From positions 64,106 through 128,105 of the forward strand of contig NZ_PDEP01000008.1 in the NCBI RefSeq assembly GCF_002554705.1: a stretch of 64,000 nucleotides of DNA, in the 5' to 3' direction. The notes below the pieces were generated by a model. It searched no databases. It was given only the letters and a program-made list of their open reading frames with translations, and was not told where the DNA came from. The first letter of the stretch is position 1, and every line of letters starts with the position of its first letter. The position numbers were made by a program, and so were the translations under genes. Shown here in pieces: positions 62,940 through 64,000 of the stretch. This DNA is from Longimonas halophila. GTDB lineage: Bacteria; Bacteroidota; Rhodothermia; Rhodothermales; Salinibacteraceae.

Positions 62940-63788
62940 GTGGGACGCACCGACCGCGCACGCATCACCCTGTCACGCCTCCGCGACGCCATCGACCGCC
63001 CGGCGACCGAGCTCCAATACACGAATCCGTACGAGCTGCTGGTCGCGGTCATCTTGTCCGCACAGTGCACCGACGAGCGCGTGAACAAGACCACGCCGAA
63101 GCTCTTCGAGGCGTTTCCAACGGTCGAAGACATGGCTCAGGCGGATGCGGAGGATATCTACCCGTACATTAAATCGGTCACGTTCCCGAACAACAAATCC
63201 GGCTATTTGGCGAAAATGGCCCGGAAAGTCTGCGACGAATTCGGGGGCGAAATCCCGGACACCGTATCCGACCTACAGAAACTCTCGGGCGTCGGACGCA
63301 AGACAGCGCAAGTCGTTGTCAATGTGGCATTTGATGTAGCTGCGCTTCCGGTGGATACGCACGTATATCGCACGTCGCACCGCATTGGACTCGTTACGCG
63401 GGATGCGAACACACCCACCAAGGTGGAGCGCCAGCTCAAGCGTATCATTCCGCGCACAGACTGGGGCGATGCGCACCACCTGCTCATCCTGCACGGACGC
63501 TACACCTGCACCGCGCGCAACCCGTCATGCGCGTCCTGCGTGCTTACCGACATCTGCACGCACTATACGCGCCTGCAGCGCCTGCCCGACCCGATGCCGG
63601 AGCTTAGCACGCGCAAAGGCGACTACTTCTGCCGCACCTGCGACTCGTTTTTCGATGAGCCGGATACGCACATCGATCGCTACGACATGGAGCAGATGGC
63701 CTGCCCCCGCTGCGGCTCGATGATGGTCTTTCGCACCCGCGATGGCCAGCCCACCAAGCAGCCGCTCGACTTTCGGGTGAATGGGTAG
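62940..63788 (+). CDS. nth: Endonuclease III with C-terminal zinc ribbon
   Basis: A 282-residue base-excision enzyme that removes oxidised pyrimidines. The HhH motif is LSGVGRKTAQVV with catalytic Lys121, and Asp139 is in PVDTHVYR. The 4Fe-4S ligands are CTARNPSCASCVLTDIC. Beyond the usual end there are about 60 extra residues with two Cys pairs, CRTCD and CPRCG, forming a probable zinc ribbon (usual length is about 210-220). A GTG at 62940 gives the best start, overlapping the upstream divergent region. Confidence 0.92.
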   Translation: MGRTDRARITLSRLRDAIDRPATELQYTNPYELLVAVILSAQCTDERVNKTTPKLFEAFPTVEDMAQADAEDIYPYIKSVTFPNNKSGYLAKMARKVCDEFGGEIPDTVSDLQKLSGVGRKTAQVVVNVAFDVAALPVDTHVYRTSHRIGLVTRDANTPTKVERQLKRIIPRTDWGDAHHLLILHGRYTCTARNPSCASCVLTDICTHYTRLQRLPDPMPELSTRKGDYFCRTCDSFFDEPDTHIDRYDMEQMACPRCGSMMVFRTRDGQPTKQPLDFRVNG

Positions 63789-63866
63789 CATACCCGTTGT
63801 CTGGCGACGCAGCGCGCTGTGCCGCTGTTCTCGACAAACTGGTCTTCTTTACACACCAACCTGCTT

Positions 63867-64000
63867 ATGACGCCTTCTGAAAAGCATCTGCTGCTCATTC
63901 TCGACGGCTATGGCCTGGCCGACGACCCGTCGGTGAGCGCCATTGATGCTGCCAACACGCCGCACATTGACGACCTGTTTGCGGAGCATCCGCACGCCCG
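63867..64000 (+). CDS. gpmI: Phosphoglycerate mutase (2,3-BPG independent), N terminus
   Basis: The window ends after 44 codons. LLLILDGYGLADDPSVSAID with metal-binding Asp13, and AANTPHIDDLF, are the N terminus of the Mn-dependent iPGM. It would interconvert 3- and 2-phosphoglycerate in glycolysis. Starts with ATG 63867; the rest lies outside the window. Confidence 0.92.
   Translation, partial: MTPSEKHLLLILDGYGLADDPSVSAIDAANTPHIDDLFAEHPHA

Overview
The window looks like a chromosomal segment of a halophilic or marine member of the Rhodothermota/Bacteroidota lineage (Salinibacter-like). The basis is the moderately high GC, the acidic proteins, the many genes without Shine-Dalgarno sequences, family choices typical of that lineage (DUF3467, DUF4252 next to an ECF sigma factor, FeS-type photolyase, LnB-like DUF4105) and Bacteroidota-style dispersed palindromic repeats. 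The taxonomic placement is inference; there is no rRNA gene here.

Layout. Positions 1-15498 hold a surface-polysaccharide locus on the + strand: four sulfotransferases (one cut by the window edge), eight glycosyltransferases (two GT2, the rest GT4-like), a pyruvyl transferase, an O-antigen polymerase/ligase-like membrane protein and a hexapeptide acetyltransferase. It is split by a 1.4-kb gene-free repeat island (9308-10710). A Wzi-like outer-membrane capsule protein follows at 17279-18982. From 15500 to 23500 single genes (cysS, hemB, an HhH-GPD protein, two damaged toxin-antitoxin remnants) are separated by stretches packed with palindromic repeats.

Positions 23513-30987 carry a uracil-DNA-glycosylase-like protein, a WYL regulator, a PspB-like coiled-coil membrane protein, an RMDN-like TPR protein, and a vWA - PP2C phosphatase - protein kinase triad of the TerY-P/YegLKI type. 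This triad is the strongest candidate here for a poorly described signalling system. A GroES-like protein and a Uma2 nuclease follow. Positions 32268-39973 (- strand) form a light and photorepair cluster: DUF427, a four-helix membrane protein, a FAD amine oxidase, a TIGR01777 protein, a class I photolyase, an FeS cryptochrome/photolyase and an SDR. Then come a fasciclin lipoprotein, Lon, a hybrid histidine kinase, a CBS-domain cystathionine beta-synthase, DUF3467, an ECF sigma/anti-sigma/DUF4252 operon, rsgA, rmlA, a Panacea-Fic toxin-antitoxin pair with a frameshifted toxin, ppc, tRNA-Arg(CCG), cdsA, rsmB, a YaeQ-like nuclease candidate, a second RMDN-like protein, a DUF4105 protein, nth with an added zinc ribbon, and the start of gpmI.

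Two themes stand out. First, there is a dense and diverse set of dispersed hairpin repeats (at least six families), which interrupts operons and in one case supplies the 3' end of a gene. Second, there are several decaying toxin-antitoxin loci: a MazF/PemK toxin with an internal deletion, a frameshifted Fic toxin and an orphan antitoxin-like gene.
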